A DNA stretch of 64,000 bases from Limnocylindrus sp040397235 (GCA_040397235.1 JBBAWH010000005.1:42311-106310), one strand, 5' to 3'; shown: positions 24,022 to 35,177, numbered from the stretch's first letter. Notes: generated by a model from the sequence alone, not told the origin. Translations and numbers: made by a program.

Positions 24022-26946
24022 ATGGCGGGCTTGGTGGACGCTGCGAAGGCGGCAACAAAGGCAACGATCGAGAAGTCAACGGCGCAGCCGTTGCCACCGT
24101 TGAGCTTTGATGGCAAGGGCACAAAGGGCCTCGCCTGGGATCGACGCTGGACCACCGCCGGCACGCATCCATACGACGAAATTCAGTGGGAGATCCGCAC
24201 CGCATCCATCGGCAACGAGAGCGGTAAGAGCGTCTTCGAGCAGAAGGACGTTGAGGTGCCCGCCTCATGGTCACAGCTCGCCACCAACGTTGTTGTCTCT
24301 AAGTACTTCCGTGGTCATGTTGGTAGCCCAGAGCGCGAGACGAGCGTTCGCCAGCTGATCGGTCGTGTAGCCGGTCAGATTGATGCATGGGCTGAGCAGC
24401 AGCATTATTTCAAGTCCGATGAGGACCGCGGCGCATTCATTGCCGAGCTGACCCACCTGCTCGTCAACCAGAAGATGGCCTTCAACTCACCAGTCTGGTT
24501 CAACGTTGGCGTTGAGAAGCGCCCACAGTGCTCGGCCTGCTTCATCAATGGTGTGCAGGACTCGATGTCATCGATCATGGACCTCGCGAAGACCGAGGCG
24601 ATGCTCTTCAAGTTCGGTTCGGGTGCAGGTTCCAACCTCTCCCCAATTCGCAGCGCCAAGGAGAAGATGAGCGGTGGTGGCACCGCCTCTGGCCCTGTCT
24701 CGTTCATGAGGGGCTTTGACGCCTTCGCCGGTGTCGTGAAGTCCGGTGGCAAGACGCGCCGCGCCGCGAAGATGGTCATCCTCGATGTGCAGCACCCTGA
24801 CATTGAGCAGTTCATTGACTCGAAGGTCAGCGAAGAGAAGAAGGCCTGGGCACTCATTGAGGCGGGCTACGATGCCAGCTTCACCGGTGAGGCCTACGGC
24901 TCAATCTTCTTCCAGAACGGTAACCACTCAGTTCGCGTCAATGACGAGTTCATGAAGGCTGTTGAGAGCGATGGCACGTGGCAGACACGCGCCGTCGTGA
25001 GCGGCGAGCCGGTAGAGACGCTCAGGGCACGCGACGTCTTCCGCAAGATGGCGGAGGCTGCGTGGGTCTGCGGCGACCCTGGCATTCAGTACGACACGGC
25101 GATCAATGACTGGCACACGTCGTCGAACACGGACCGCATCTATGCGTCGAACCCGTGCTCGGAGTACATGTTCCTCAACGACACCGCCTGCAACCTGGCC
25201 TCGCTGAACCTCATGAAGTTCGTGCGACCAGATGGCGAGTTTGACGTGGAGTCCTTCAAGTACGCCTCGCGGCTGACCCTGCTCGCGCAGGAGATCATGG
25301 TGGACAACGCCTCGTACCCAACGCCGATGATCGATGAGAACAGCCACCGCTTCCGCCCACTCGGGCTCGGCTACGCCAACCTCGGCGCGCTCTTGATGAG
25401 CCGCGGCTTGGCGTACGACTCCGACGAGGGGCGCGCCTACGCAGGCGCGATCACCTCGATCATGACCGGCGAGGCATATGCGCAGTCGGCCGAGACGGCG
25501 GCGGCACACGGCGGACCGTTCATTGAGTACAAGAAGAACGAGAAGCCGTTCCTTCGCGTGATCGGCAAGCACCGTGATGCCTCGCGCCAGATCCCAACGG
25601 CAACGCTGCCGAAGGACTTGGCGAACGCGGCAACCGATGCCTGGGATCGAGCGCTCGATCTCGGCACGAAGCACGGCTTCCGCAACGCACAGGTGTCGGT
25701 CTTGGCGCCAACCGGAACGATCGCATTCATGATGGACTGCGACACGACCGGCATTGAGCCAGACATCGCCCTGATCAAGTACAAGAAGCTCGTCGGCGAA
25801 GGCTTCCTCAAGATCGTCAACCAGACGGTCCCAGAGGCGCTCGTGAAGCTCGGCTACAACGCCGAGCAGGTCGCCGCGATCCTCAAGTACATTGACGAGC
25901 AGGAGACGATTGAGGGTGCCCCAGGCCTGAAGGACGAGCACCTCTCGGTCTTCGACTGCGCCTTCAAGGCGAAGAATGGCCAGCGCTCCATCCAGTACAT
26001 GGGCCACGTGCGCATGATGGCGGCGGCGCAGCCGTTCCTCTCCGGCGCAATCTCGAAGACGGTGAACATGCCAGAGGCTGCCACCGCCGAAGAGATTGAG
26101 AGCGTCTACCTGGAAGGGTGGAAGCTTGGCCTCAAGGCGATCGCGATCTATCGCGACGGCTCGAAGCGCTCGCAGCCGCTCAACACCAGCAAGAAGAAGG
26201 ACGAAGCGGCAATTGCCGAAGTCGCCTCTGCGATCTTGCCTGGTGCCGGTGCAGCGCGACGACGCCTGCCAAAGGAGCGCACGGCGATCACCCATCGCTT
26301 CGAGATCTCCGGCCAGGAGGGATACCTCACGGTCGGTCTCTATGAGGATGGACAGCCGGGCGAGATCTTCTTGAAGATGGCGAAGGAGGGCTCCACCGTG
26401 AGCGGCCTCGTCGACAGCTTCGCGACCTCGGTCAGCGTGGCGCTGCAGTACGGCGTGCCACTCCGTGACCTGGTCAACAAGTTCGCCCACGTGCGATTCG
26501 AGCCAAGCGGATTCACCGGCAACGCCGAGATCCCACTGGCGAAGTCGATCGTGGACTACGTCTTCCGTTACCTCGGAAGCCGCTTCCTGCCAGCCGGCGA
26601 TCGCGAGATCCTCGGCCTGCAGGAGCGCACCGATGGCGGTCCGGTCCTCGGCGCCCTCCCAACCACGGTTCGCGTGGGTGCGGTGGAGTCGTGCGGTCCG
26701 AACTGCGCCTGCGGCAAGGGCGGCGGCGCAACGGGGTCGGTCTCGGCTCCCATTGCGATCACAACCCCAGCGCCAGTAGCTGCTCCAGCCGCACCTGCGG
26801 CAACGGGCGGTGTGCTGGCGGTCGCTGGGCTCGGCTTCCAGAACCAGTCCGATGCACCGGCGTGCATGGAGTGCGGCGCGATCATGGTGCGCAACGCAGC
26901 CTGCTACAAGTGCATGACCTGCGGTACCACGAGCGGCTGCAGCTGA
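24022..26946 (+). CDS. nrdJ: Adenosylcobalamin-dependent (class II) ribonucleoside-diphosphate reductase
   Basis: Single-chain, oxygen-independent enzyme that makes deoxynucleotides using vitamin B12. Key features are FNSPVWFN, the NPCSE motif (ASNPCSEYMFLNDTACNLAS) and the PTGTIAFMMDCDTTGIEP region. The C-terminal part ends with redox/zinc Cys groups (CMECGAIM, CYKCMTCG). A further Cys cluster (CGPNCACGKGGG) precedes an Ala/Pro linker. It starts at ATG 24022 after GAGGGAGAG; the length of 974 aa is normal and no intein is present. The activity implies a need for B12, made or imported. Likely repressed by NrdR through the upstream boxes. Confidence 0.95.
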   Translation: MAGLVDAAKAATKATIEKSTAQPLPPLSFDGKGTKGLAWDRRWTTAGTHPYDEIQWEIRTASIGNESGKSVFEQKDVEVPASWSQLATNVVVSKYFRGHVGSPERETSVRQLIGRVAGQIDAWAEQQHYFKSDEDRGAFIAELTHLLVNQKMAFNSPVWFNVGVEKRPQCSACFINGVQDSMSSIMDLAKTEAMLFKFGSGAGSNLSPIRSAKEKMSGGGTASGPVSFMRGFDAFAGVVKSGGKTRRAAKMVILDVQHPDIEQFIDSKVSEEKKAWALIEAGYDASFTGEAYGSIFFQNGNHSVRVNDEFMKAVESDGTWQTRAVVSGEPVETLRARDVFRKMAEAAWVCGDPGIQYDTAINDWHTSSNTDRIYASNPCSEYMFLNDTACNLASLNLMKFVRPDGEFDVESFKYASRLTLLAQEIMVDNASYPTPMIDENSHRFRPLGLGYANLGALLMSRGLAYDSDEGRAYAGAITSIMTGEAYAQSAETAAAHGGPFIEYKKNEKPFLRVIGKHRDASRQIPTATLPKDLANAATDAWDRALDLGTKHGFRNAQVSVLAPTGTIAFMMDCDTTGIEPDIALIKYKKLVGEGFLKIVNQTVPEALVKLGYNAEQVAAILKYIDEQETIEGAPGLKDEHLSVFDCAFKAKNGQRSIQYMGHVRMMAAAQPFLSGAISKTVNMPEAATAEEIESVYLEGWKLGLKAIAIYRDGSKRSQPLNTSKKKDEAAIAEVASAILPGAGAARRRLPKERTAITHRFEISGQEGYLTVGLYEDGQPGEIFLKMAKEGSTVSGLVDSFATSVSVALQYGVPLRDLVNKFAHVRFEPSGFTGNAEIPLAKSIVDYVFRYLGSRFLPAGDREILGLQERTDGGPVLGALPTTVRVGAVESCGPNCACGKGGGATGSVSAPIAITTPAPVAAPAAPAATGGVLAVAGLGFQNQSDAPACMECGAIMVRNAACYKCMTCGTTSGCS

Positions 26947-26969
26947 TCTAACGCGGAACCTGGTGCAGA

Positions 26970-27004
26970 GCACGCCCCAGTCGCCTTTGGCGGCTGGGGC
27001 GTGC
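26970..27004 (+). terminator. Terminator hairpin after nrdJ
   Basis: A 16-bp stem (11 perfect pairs GCACGCCCCAG/CTGGGGCGTGC, one T-G wobble, then CGCC/GGCG) with a TTT loop begins 23 nt after the nrdJ stop. No U-tract follows. It is very stable and probably ends the nrdJ transcript. Confidence 0.7.
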
Positions 27005-27033
27005 TGCTACAACTGAACGGAGAGGAGGCCCCG

Positions 27034-28572
27034 ATGCGCAACGCCAAAGGGAGCCAGGCTCGTCTCGCCATCGCCACGCTCCTCGTCGTCGCCTTAGCGA
27101 CCAGTGCCTGTGCGGAGCCGGTCGCCGAATCGCCGAGCCCAACCGCCAGCTTCATCCCCAGCGGCACGATCGACTGGCAGAGCTGTCCGGTCGCCGACCC
27201 GGTCATTGGCGGCAACCCAGAACTCCTCTGCGCCACAATCACCGTCCCGCGCGACTACCTGACGCCCGATGGCCCAACGATTGACATCGCTGTAGCCCTC
27301 CTTCCAGCCGCCGACCAGGCGAACAAGGTCGGCCCACTCCTTCTGAACTTTGGTGGCCCTGGCGCATCGGGCATCAACATCCTCGCCGAGTCGGGTCGTG
27401 GCGTGGTGCCAGCCGAGATCGGCAATCGCTTCGACCTCGTCTCGTGGGACCCGCGCGGCGTCCAGCGCAGTGCGCCCGTCGAGTGCCTCAGTGACACGGA
27501 GATGGACGACTATGCGGCAACGCCGGGTATCACCGATCGGCCGACCGCAGCGGACTGGGCCTCAGCGCTCAACGACGCGCAGTGGTTTGCCGACAAGTGC
27601 AAGGCGGGCACGGGCGAGATGCTCGCCTACATCGGCACCACCGCTTCAGCACGCGACATGGAGAGCATTCGGATCGGCCTTGGCGTAGCCAAGTTGGATT
27701 ATCTCGGCTTCAGTTACGGCACCGCACTCGGCGCGGTCTATGCAACCCTCTTCCCCACCTCAACCGGCCACATGATCCTTGACGGCGCCGTTGACATGGC
27801 GCCGACCGACGAGTCCGAGTACGGCGAGCAGGGTGTCTCGCTACAGGGGGCACTCAATCGCCTCTTCGCCTGGTGCGATGCCGATGCCGCCTGCCCATTC
27901 GGCGACGGCTCATCGCGCGCCGCGTTTGATGCGCTGATGAACAACCTCGATGACCAGCCGATTGAACTCGAAGATGGACGCAAGCTGAACTCTGTGCTCG
28001 CATGGACTGGCGTGATCATGACGCTCTACAACCGCGACTACTGGGACTACGCCGTGCAGGGGCTCGCAGGGGCGAGCGAAGGCGATGGATACCTGCTGAG
28101 CCTCCTCGCCGACGCGTACATGGATCGTGGCGAAGACGGCACGTATAACTCAAACATCATGGAGGCCTTCCCGGCGATCAGCTGTATTGATTCACCAACC
28201 ACGCCATCAATCGCGCGCTACAGGGCAATCTACGAGAAGTTCGTCAGCCAGGCGCCAGACTTCGCCGCAGGTCACGCCTCCAGTGGCCTGCTCTGCGGCG
28301 TATGGCCGTATACGAGTGCCGACCCGCTACCGACGCTTGTGAATGGCGCTGGTGCCGCACCGATCTTGGTGGTAGGTACCACCGGAGATCCTGCGACGCC
28401 ATACGCCTGGTCGCAGCGCATGGCAGATCTACTCGAGAGCGGCCACCTGCTGACCTACGTCGGCGAGGGACACACCGGCGTTGGTGGCAAGAGCGCCTGC
28501 ATTGACGAGGCGGCCATCGCCTTCCTTGTGAGCGGCACCCTGCCCCCTGAGAACACGCGCTGCAATGACTGA
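27034..28572 (+). CDS. Secreted alpha/beta hydrolase, tripeptidyl-aminopeptidase-like lipoprotein
   Basis: Exported serine peptidase-like hydrolase. The signal peptide (about residues 8-25) ends in LATSAC, a plausible lipobox, followed by a Ser/Pro linker. The oxyanion region is NFGGPGASG, the nucleophile elbow GFSYGT, the acid GDPATPY and the histidine GEGHTG, so the triad looks complete. The C-terminal part matches the TAP-like domain. I start at ATG 27034 because GAGAGGAGG lies just upstream. It overlaps the next gene by 8 nt. It probably releases peptides or amino acids outside the cell. Confidence 0.87.
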   Translation: MRNAKGSQARLAIATLLVVALATSACAEPVAESPSPTASFIPSGTIDWQSCPVADPVIGGNPELLCATITVPRDYLTPDGPTIDIAVALLPAADQANKVGPLLLNFGGPGASGINILAESGRGVVPAEIGNRFDLVSWDPRGVQRSAPVECLSDTEMDDYAATPGITDRPTAADWASALNDAQWFADKCKAGTGEMLAYIGTTASARDMESIRIGLGVAKLDYLGFSYGTALGAVYATLFPTSTGHMILDGAVDMAPTDESEYGEQGVSLQGALNRLFAWCDADAACPFGDGSSRAAFDALMNNLDDQPIELEDGRKLNSVLAWTGVIMTLYNRDYWDYAVQGLAGASEGDGYLLSLLADAYMDRGEDGTYNSNIMEAFPAISCIDSPTTPSIARYRAIYEKFVSQAPDFAAGHASSGLLCGVWPYTSADPLPTLVNGAGAAPILVVGTTGDPATPYAWSQRMADLLESGHLLTYVGEGHTGVGGKSACIDEAAIAFLVSGTLPPENTRCND

Positions 28573-29164
28573 GCGCCTCATCGTGGGCGTCTACGGTTCG
28601 GCGCGCCTCCCTGACAGTGATCCGCGGTGGGTTGCCGCCTTCGACCTTGGTGCGGCGCTCGCCGAGGCCGGGTTCACGGTTGCCACCGGCGGCTACGAGG
28701 GGATCATGGGCGCCGCCTCCCGCGGGGCCAAGTCAAAGGGGGGTGAGGTGCTCGGCTACACGGTGACTTCGTGGGATGGCCTAGAAGCGAATGAGGCGGT
28801 CACGCGCCGTGTTGACTCCGCCGACCTCTTCGACCGGCTGCGCCTCTTCTCGGAGGCGGATCTACTGATCGGCCTTGATGGCGGGGTTGGCACCCTCGCC
28901 GAGATCGCCGTTGCCTGGAACCTGCTGCAAGTCAGCGATGCGCGGCCACTCTTGCTTGTTGGCGATGCTTGGGTAGAGCTCGTGGATCTCGTTCGGCGTC
29001 GCCTGGTGGTTGGCCCCGCCGACCTTGATGTCGTGCACGTGCTGCCGAGCGGCACCCCCACCAGCTTGGTGCTGGCTGAGGCCCGCCTGCTGATCGGGGC
29101 GCGACTTGGCCTTGGCGCCCCCTGGGAGGCATCGCACCCCGCACCCTCTCCCGCGGAGCGATAG
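28565..29164 (+). CDS. LOG-family (lysine-decarboxylase-like fold) nucleotide-processing protein
   Basis: Protein of 199 aa with the Rossmann-like LOG/TIGR00725 pattern: VYGSARL at the start, TGGYEGIMGAASRGAKSKGG in the middle, and DGGVGTLAEIAVAWNLLQ as the PGGxGTxxE equivalent, with Pro replaced by Asp. Members with the full motif cleave ribosyl bonds of nucleotide 5'-monophosphates (cytokinin activation in plants). The altered first residue leaves activity open. It overlaps the hydrolase gene by 8 nt and precedes the small zinc-protein gene. Confidence 0.75.
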   Translation: MTERLIVGVYGSARLPDSDPRWVAAFDLGAALAEAGFTVATGGYEGIMGAASRGAKSKGGEVLGYTVTSWDGLEANEAVTRRVDSADLFDRLRLFSEADLLIGLDGGVGTLAEIAVAWNLLQVSDARPLLLVGDAWVELVDLVRRRLVVGPADLDVVHVLPSGTPTSLVLAEARLLIGARLGLGAPWEASHPAPSPAER

Positions 29165-29174
29165 GATCCTCCAG

Positions 29175-29369
29175 ATGTTGAACCAACCTGCCCCAGCCCC
29201 GACGAGTGACGAGAGCACCTCAGTTGTGGTCGCTTCAACGCCCGTGGCTGAGATTGATCCGGGCCTGGTGATGACCTGCTGCGCCAATTGCGGCAAGCAA
29301 ATGATTGATCGCAAGTGCAAGATGATCTGCGAGTGTGGCTACTTCCTCTCCTGCTCGGACTACTACTGA
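29175..29369 (+). CDS. Small Cys-rich putative zinc-binding protein
   Basis: Protein of 64 aa. The N-terminal half is Pro/Ser/Thr-rich. The C-terminal half is packed with cysteines (CCANCGKQMIDRKCKM, then CECGYFLSCSDYY), consistent with a zinc finger or ribbon. No function is known to me. It starts 10 nt after the preceding stop, whose TAG is part of the AGGA ribosome site. It ends 1 nt before the thyX start, so the two are probably translated together. Confidence 0.7.
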   Translation: MLNQPAPAPTSDESTSVVVASTPVAEIDPGLVMTCCANCGKQMIDRKCKMICECGYFLSCSDYY

Positions 29370-29370
29370 G

Positions 29371-30216
29371 ATGAGCGAGAAGCAGAAGAGCGGGATTCCG
29401 AAGAACCCTGGTCGTCACGAGCTTGGCATGAAGGCCACGATGCTCTTCCCGAACCGCGAGATCGTTGAGCACTCGTATGTGCCGATTATCTACACCGCCT
29501 GTCGCACCTGCTACTCCGAGCTGCCACCAGAGGAGATCTATCGCCGCGCCGCAGCGGGTGAGATCGATCCAGCGAAGCAGCGCGAGTTGGTCAGCCGCGT
29601 CATTGAGTCGGGTCACGGCAGCACCATCGAACACATCGTCTTCACATTTGCCATTACGGGCGTCACCCGAACGCTCAGCCACCAACTCGTACGCCATCGC
29701 GCCGGCGTGGCGTTTGATCAGCAGTCGCAGCGCTACGTGACCTTCAAGAAGGCGGCGACGATGCTCCCTGGATCTATCGCCGAGGCCGATGAGACGGTCC
29801 GTGCGCGATTCGAGGAGGCGACCCAGGGTGCGCTCGGCCTCTACGGCGACCTCGTGGCGGCAGGCATCCCCGCCGAAGATGCGCGCTTCGTCTTCCCCAA
29901 CGCCACGCGCACCAACCTGATCATGACCGTCAACCTGCGCGCACTCATCCACATGTCGGGGCTACGCCTCTGCACCATGGCGCAGTGGGAGATTCGCCGC
30001 CTCTTCCAGCTCATCCGCCACGAGGTGTTTGCGGTGAGCCCGTTCCTTGGTAGCTTCCTCGCCCCTAAGTGCGTGCCGCTCGGCTACTGCGATGAGTCGG
30101 GAAACAAGGACGGCCACTGCCCAATTCGACCGCATAAGGATGAGGTCCTCGGCGCATGGGCGGCGAAGGCTGCCGAAGCGAAGGTGAAGGGTCGCGCGCT
30201 CCCACTGGCTGAATAA
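29371..30216 (+). CDS. thyX: FAD-dependent thymidylate synthase ThyX
   Basis: Flavin enzyme that methylates dUMP to dTMP using methylenetetrahydrofolate and NADPH. The ThyX motif is visible as RHRAGVAFDQQSQRY, a variant of RHRxxSxxxxSxR in which the first Ser is Val. Downstream, FVFPNATRTNLIMTVNLRAL and LCTMAQWEIRRLF are typical of the substrate-binding part. I start at ATG 29371, directly after the zinc-protein stop; a longer frame is not supported. It fits functionally with nrdJ about 2 kb upstream. Confidence 0.93.
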   Translation: MSEKQKSGIPKNPGRHELGMKATMLFPNREIVEHSYVPIIYTACRTCYSELPPEEIYRRAAAGEIDPAKQRELVSRVIESGHGSTIEHIVFTFAITGVTRTLSHQLVRHRAGVAFDQQSQRYVTFKKAATMLPGSIAEADETVRARFEEATQGALGLYGDLVAAGIPAEDARFVFPNATRTNLIMTVNLRALIHMSGLRLCTMAQWEIRRLFQLIRHEVFAVSPFLGSFLAPKCVPLGYCDESGNKDGHCPIRPHKDEVLGAWAAKAAEAKVKGRALPLAE

Positions 30217-30261
30217 GCCGCGAGCCGCCACGCAGCTCCCAGATGGGAGAGGATGGGGGCA

Positions 30262-31770
30262 ATGAAACCCGCCACCGCCTCAAATAATCCCCTGAAGCGT
30301 CCACCCCTACGCGCCGCGCTCTTGACTGCGGCCTTCCCTGGACTCGGTCACCTCGCGCGTGGTGATCGGCGCCGTGCCTCACTCTTCGCCGCACCGGCAC
30401 TCGCCATCATCGGGGCGACGCTGGTTCTGCTGCTCCTTGGCGGCACCACGCAACTCTTGATCATCCTCGTGACCCCAGGTGCCCTCCTCCTCCTGGGGGT
30501 GCTCAATCTCCTTCTCGCCGCGTGGCGCCTCGGTGCCCTCGCGCACCTGCTCCGCGGTGCACGGTTGCCGCGGCGCGAGCGCGTGCTGGTCGCCGCTGCA
30601 ACCCTGCTGCTCGTTGTGGCGCCTCACCTCACCGTGGGCCGCTCGCTGATCGCGTTCGATGAGCTCCTGAACGAAACGTTTGCTGACACATCACCAACGC
30701 CTTCGGCGAGTTTCGATCCCACCGCCTCAGGTGCGGGGAGCCCATCCCCAGATGCATCGCCCGTGGCGAGTCCTGGCAGCTCGATAGGACGCGGGAGCGG
30801 AACCGGCACGCTCCCCTCCCTCACCGTCACGACGCCGTGGGCGCGACCTGGAGAGATCCCGTGGGGTGATGACGGCAAGTTCGATCTGCTCCTGCTCGGC
30901 TCCGATGCGGGCTCAGACCGCTGGAGTCGACGCATGGATGTGATGCTGCTCGTTGAGGTCGATGTCGCCACCGGACGGGTGGCAATGTTTGGCTTCCCAC
31001 GAAACATGATGAGAGTGCCGCTCCCCCCTGGTGCGGCGCGCAACGCCAGCCCGTGCGGCTGCTTCCAGAAACTACTCAACGAGGTGTACACCGACGCCAC
31101 CTTCTACTACCCACAGCTCTGGCCCGGCGAGGGGAACATCTCAGGGATCGCCGCAGTCCGCGCAACAATCTCTGAGCTGGCGCAGCGGCCAATTGATGCG
31201 GTTCTAGTCGCCGACCTCTGGGGCGTGATCAAGGTGGTTGACGCGATGGGCGGCATTGACATGAACGTTACGGAGCCGATCTACGACAAGAACTATCCGG
31301 ATCCGGTGCTCGGCTCGATCCAACTGCGTATTGATTCTGGCCAGCAACACCTCAATGGGCGGCTCGCTCTAGCCTACGCCCGAAGTCGCCACCAAGATTC
31401 AGACTACGGCCGCATGCGGCGGCAGCAGGCACTACTGCTGGCGATTCGCGATCAGCTCGGCGCTGCAACCATCTTGAACGCCCCGGCACTTGCTGCGGCG
31501 GCGAAGGGGTACGTGTGGACCGATCTCCCGCGCTCTTCGTTGCCGAATCTCGTTGACCTCTTCTCGCGCGCCGCCACGGCGCAGGTCCGCCTCTACCGCT
31601 TTGCGCCGAGTGCCTATCCGGCATATCTAGACGCGGCCACGATCGCCAAGATCAGAGGGGTAATTGCGAACGCCTTCCCAGCGGTGCCATCACCGTCACC
31701 AAGCCCATCGGATTCGCCGTCGATGAGTCCTGACGCATCGCCGAGCGCGCCAGAGAGCACTGCTCCGTAG
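30262..31770 (+). CDS. LytR-CpsA-Psr (LCP) family protein
   Basis: Membrane-anchored enzyme that attaches polymers to the cell wall or a related phosphotransferase. It has three N-terminal hydrophobic segments (about 15-125), a Ser/Pro/Ala-rich extracellular linker, then the LCP domain from about residue 205 with LLLLGSDAGSDRW, MDVMLLVEVD and the conserved Arg motif GFPRNMMRVPL. AYARSRHQDSDYGRMRRQQ is the typical C-terminal LCP motif. A Pro/Ser repeat tail ends the protein. ATG 30262 is preferred to ATG 30253 on ribosome-site spacing. Confidence 0.85.
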   Translation: MKPATASNNPLKRPPLRAALLTAAFPGLGHLARGDRRRASLFAAPALAIIGATLVLLLLGGTTQLLIILVTPGALLLLGVLNLLLAAWRLGALAHLLRGARLPRRERVLVAAATLLLVVAPHLTVGRSLIAFDELLNETFADTSPTPSASFDPTASGAGSPSPDASPVASPGSSIGRGSGTGTLPSLTVTTPWARPGEIPWGDDGKFDLLLLGSDAGSDRWSRRMDVMLLVEVDVATGRVAMFGFPRNMMRVPLPPGAARNASPCGCFQKLLNEVYTDATFYYPQLWPGEGNISGIAAVRATISELAQRPIDAVLVADLWGVIKVVDAMGGIDMNVTEPIYDKNYPDPVLGSIQLRIDSGQQHLNGRLALAYARSRHQDSDYGRMRRQQALLLAIRDQLGAATILNAPALAAAAKGYVWTDLPRSSLPNLVDLFSRAATAQVRLYRFAPSAYPAYLDAATIAKIRGVIANAFPAVPSPSPSPSDSPSMSPDASPSAPESTAP

Positions 31771-32162
31771 GGGGTAAGAGTTCACCCGAGAGGCCATCCG
31801 ATGTTGGGGGCGACGCTTGCACGCCGATTCCCCTCCGCTGTGAGATCGGATCGAGTCGCCCCGGCCGTAAAGCCGAAGCTCCCAGGTGACCCTCCGCTCC
31901 GCCGCTACGAGTTGCCTCGCACTTTGGTGGTCATTCACCAGCACCGTCAGTTGCCTGTCGGTTCGATCCCGTCATCGCCACAGTTCGTTCCGCCTGGCCG
32001 ATTGCTCGGTCGGCGGGTTCACCGCTGGCCCCTTCGGGCTACGAGTAGCATCGCGGGGAGGGACTCGTATCAGAAGGTACTTATCAACGAAGTAGTGCCT
32101 AGCGCTGCGGGAGTTCTCCACCGTTTTCACCGAAGTGGGCGGAATTGTGGAAAAGTGCCGCC
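31771..32162 (+). other. Intergenic spacer of about 390 bp, no gene recognised
   Basis: This spacer lies between convergent LCP and acsA genes and is the longest gene-free stretch here. Small open frames in it look like chance. It holds possible hairpins (GCCC-CTTC-GGGC near 32028) and two near-identical 17-mers starting GCTACGAGT (31904-31920 and 32039-32055). A T-arm-like string occurs at 31957-31973. I could not match it to tmRNA, RNase P RNA, SRP RNA or a riboswitch. A small RNA gene is possible. Confidence 0.4.

Positions 32163-32163
<1 letters not shown>
32137..32163 (-). terminator. Candidate terminator hairpin after acsA
   Basis: GGGCGG and CCGCCC form a 6-bp stem around a 15-nt loop, touching the acsA stop codon. 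There is no U-tract. Support is modest. Confidence 0.35.
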
Positions 32164-34132
<1,969 letters not shown>

Positions 34133-34133
<1 letters not shown>

Positions 34134-35074
34134 TAGCCGGCGGCCTCGTCGTCGTCGGTTACCTCGTGTTCCTGCTCCTCAACATCGCTGTCCTTGAGGT
34201 GCGGCACGATGCCGGCGCGGCGCTGGCTGCCGCTCCAGCCCAACTTGGTGCTGATCTGCTGTGCGGCGTCTCGCGCCGCAGTAACGAGGGCAGGAAGGGT
34301 CCCAGGAGTGACTCGGGTGGCTGCGCCCCATACGACAACAGTGGCGATCACGGCGCCGCGCGCATCACAGATCGGCACGGCGACGGCGGAGATTCGGTCG
34401 TCCCACTCGCCGATCGCCACGGCGTAGCCGCGGCGGCGAATGGTGGCGAGCTCTTCAAGGAGGGCACGCGGTTCGGTAATGGTGCGTGGTGTATAGCGAA
34501 CTAAACCGCGTCGAGCGATCGAGAGGACGGTGCGCTCTGGGAGTGAGGCGAGGAGCACCTTCCCTGAGGCGATAGCGTGCATGGCGAGTGGTCGCCCGGT
34601 GATGTCGGGCATCGGTGTGAGGTTCGGTCCGTCAATCTGGCAGATCGCTACCGATGCAGCGACACCGTCGAAGACTTCGAGGCTGACCGTCTCGTGGGCG
34701 ACTTTGGCGAGTGCCTCCATTTCGGGGAGGGCGATCGCGCGCAGGTTGAGGGTGCGCTCGGCGGATTGTGCGAGGCGAATGATGCCGACGCCGAGACGGA
34801 AGTGCCCACTCTCAAGGTCCTGCTCCACGAGGCCGCGGCGCTCGAGGGTGGAGAGGAGTCGGCTCACTGTGGACTTGTGCAGATCAAGGGAGTGAGAGAG
34901 GTCGGTGACCGAGGCGGAGCCGTCGGCGTCGGAGAGGCAGACCAAGAGCGCGGCGGCGCGATCAACGGAGCGAACGGCGGCGTCGTCTGCGCCTGGCGCT
35001 ACGGCGCCGCTGACATGGTCAAGACCCTCATCAGGGCTCTGGGCGGCGCGGCCGCGTGCCTGCTCAGTACTCAT
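34133..35074 (-). CDS. IclR-family transcriptional regulator
   Basis: Regulator with an N-terminal winged helix-turn-helix (SVTDLSHSLDLHKSTVSRLL, then LERRGLVEQD) and a C-terminal IclR ligand domain. There is an N-terminal extension of about 40 residues and an acidic C-terminal tail. It is coupled to acsA, so it probably controls acetate use and may sense a small organic acid. A 17-bp palindrome overlaps its own -10 region, which points to autoregulation. The ATG has GGGAGGA upstream at a rather long spacing (about 11 nt). Confidence 0.85.
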
Positions 35075-35095
35075 CGGATGGTGTTCCTCCCTTGG

Positions 35096-35112
35096 GGGCG
35101 GATGATCCGCCC
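35096..35112 (-). promoter_or_regulatory. Palindromic operator overlapping the iclR-acsA promoter
   Basis: GGGCGGA-TGA-TCCGCCC is a perfect 7-bp inverted repeat around 3 nt. It covers the predicted -10 hexamer (35102-35107), so protein bound here would block transcription. The best candidate binder is the adjacent IclR protein. A transcript hairpin is the alternative. Confidence 0.5.
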
Positions 35113-35130
35113 GCAGGGCGCTCTCGTCAA
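35102..35130 (-). promoter_or_regulatory. Promoter of the iclR-acsA operon
   Basis: On the minus strand TTGACG (35125-35130), a 17-bp spacer, and GATCAT (35102-35107) form a housekeeping-type promoter. The -10 match is 4 of 6. Confidence 0.5.
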
Positions 35131-35171
35131 TGGGAGGCCGTATTCGTGCTCAGCGCGACGCGCGCGAGACC

Positions 35172-35177
35172 TCTAAG
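35172..35177 (+). promoter_or_regulatory. Candidate -10 box of crtI-crtB
   Basis: TAAGAT lies about 50 nt before the crtI ATG, which has its own GGAGG ribosome site. No convincing -35 is seen. Confidence 0.3.

Noticed and set aside
24928..26973. Long open frame of 681 codons on the minus strand
   Set aside because: It is the complement of nrdJ. The product is Arg/His/Val-rich without any family motif, as expected from antisense of a GC-rich gene.
31957..31973. T-arm-like sequence GTCGGTTCGATCCCG suggesting a tRNA or tmRNA 3' end
   Set aside because: The 5' acceptor partner and a D-arm or anticodon arm cannot be found at the right distance, and one stem pair is broken.
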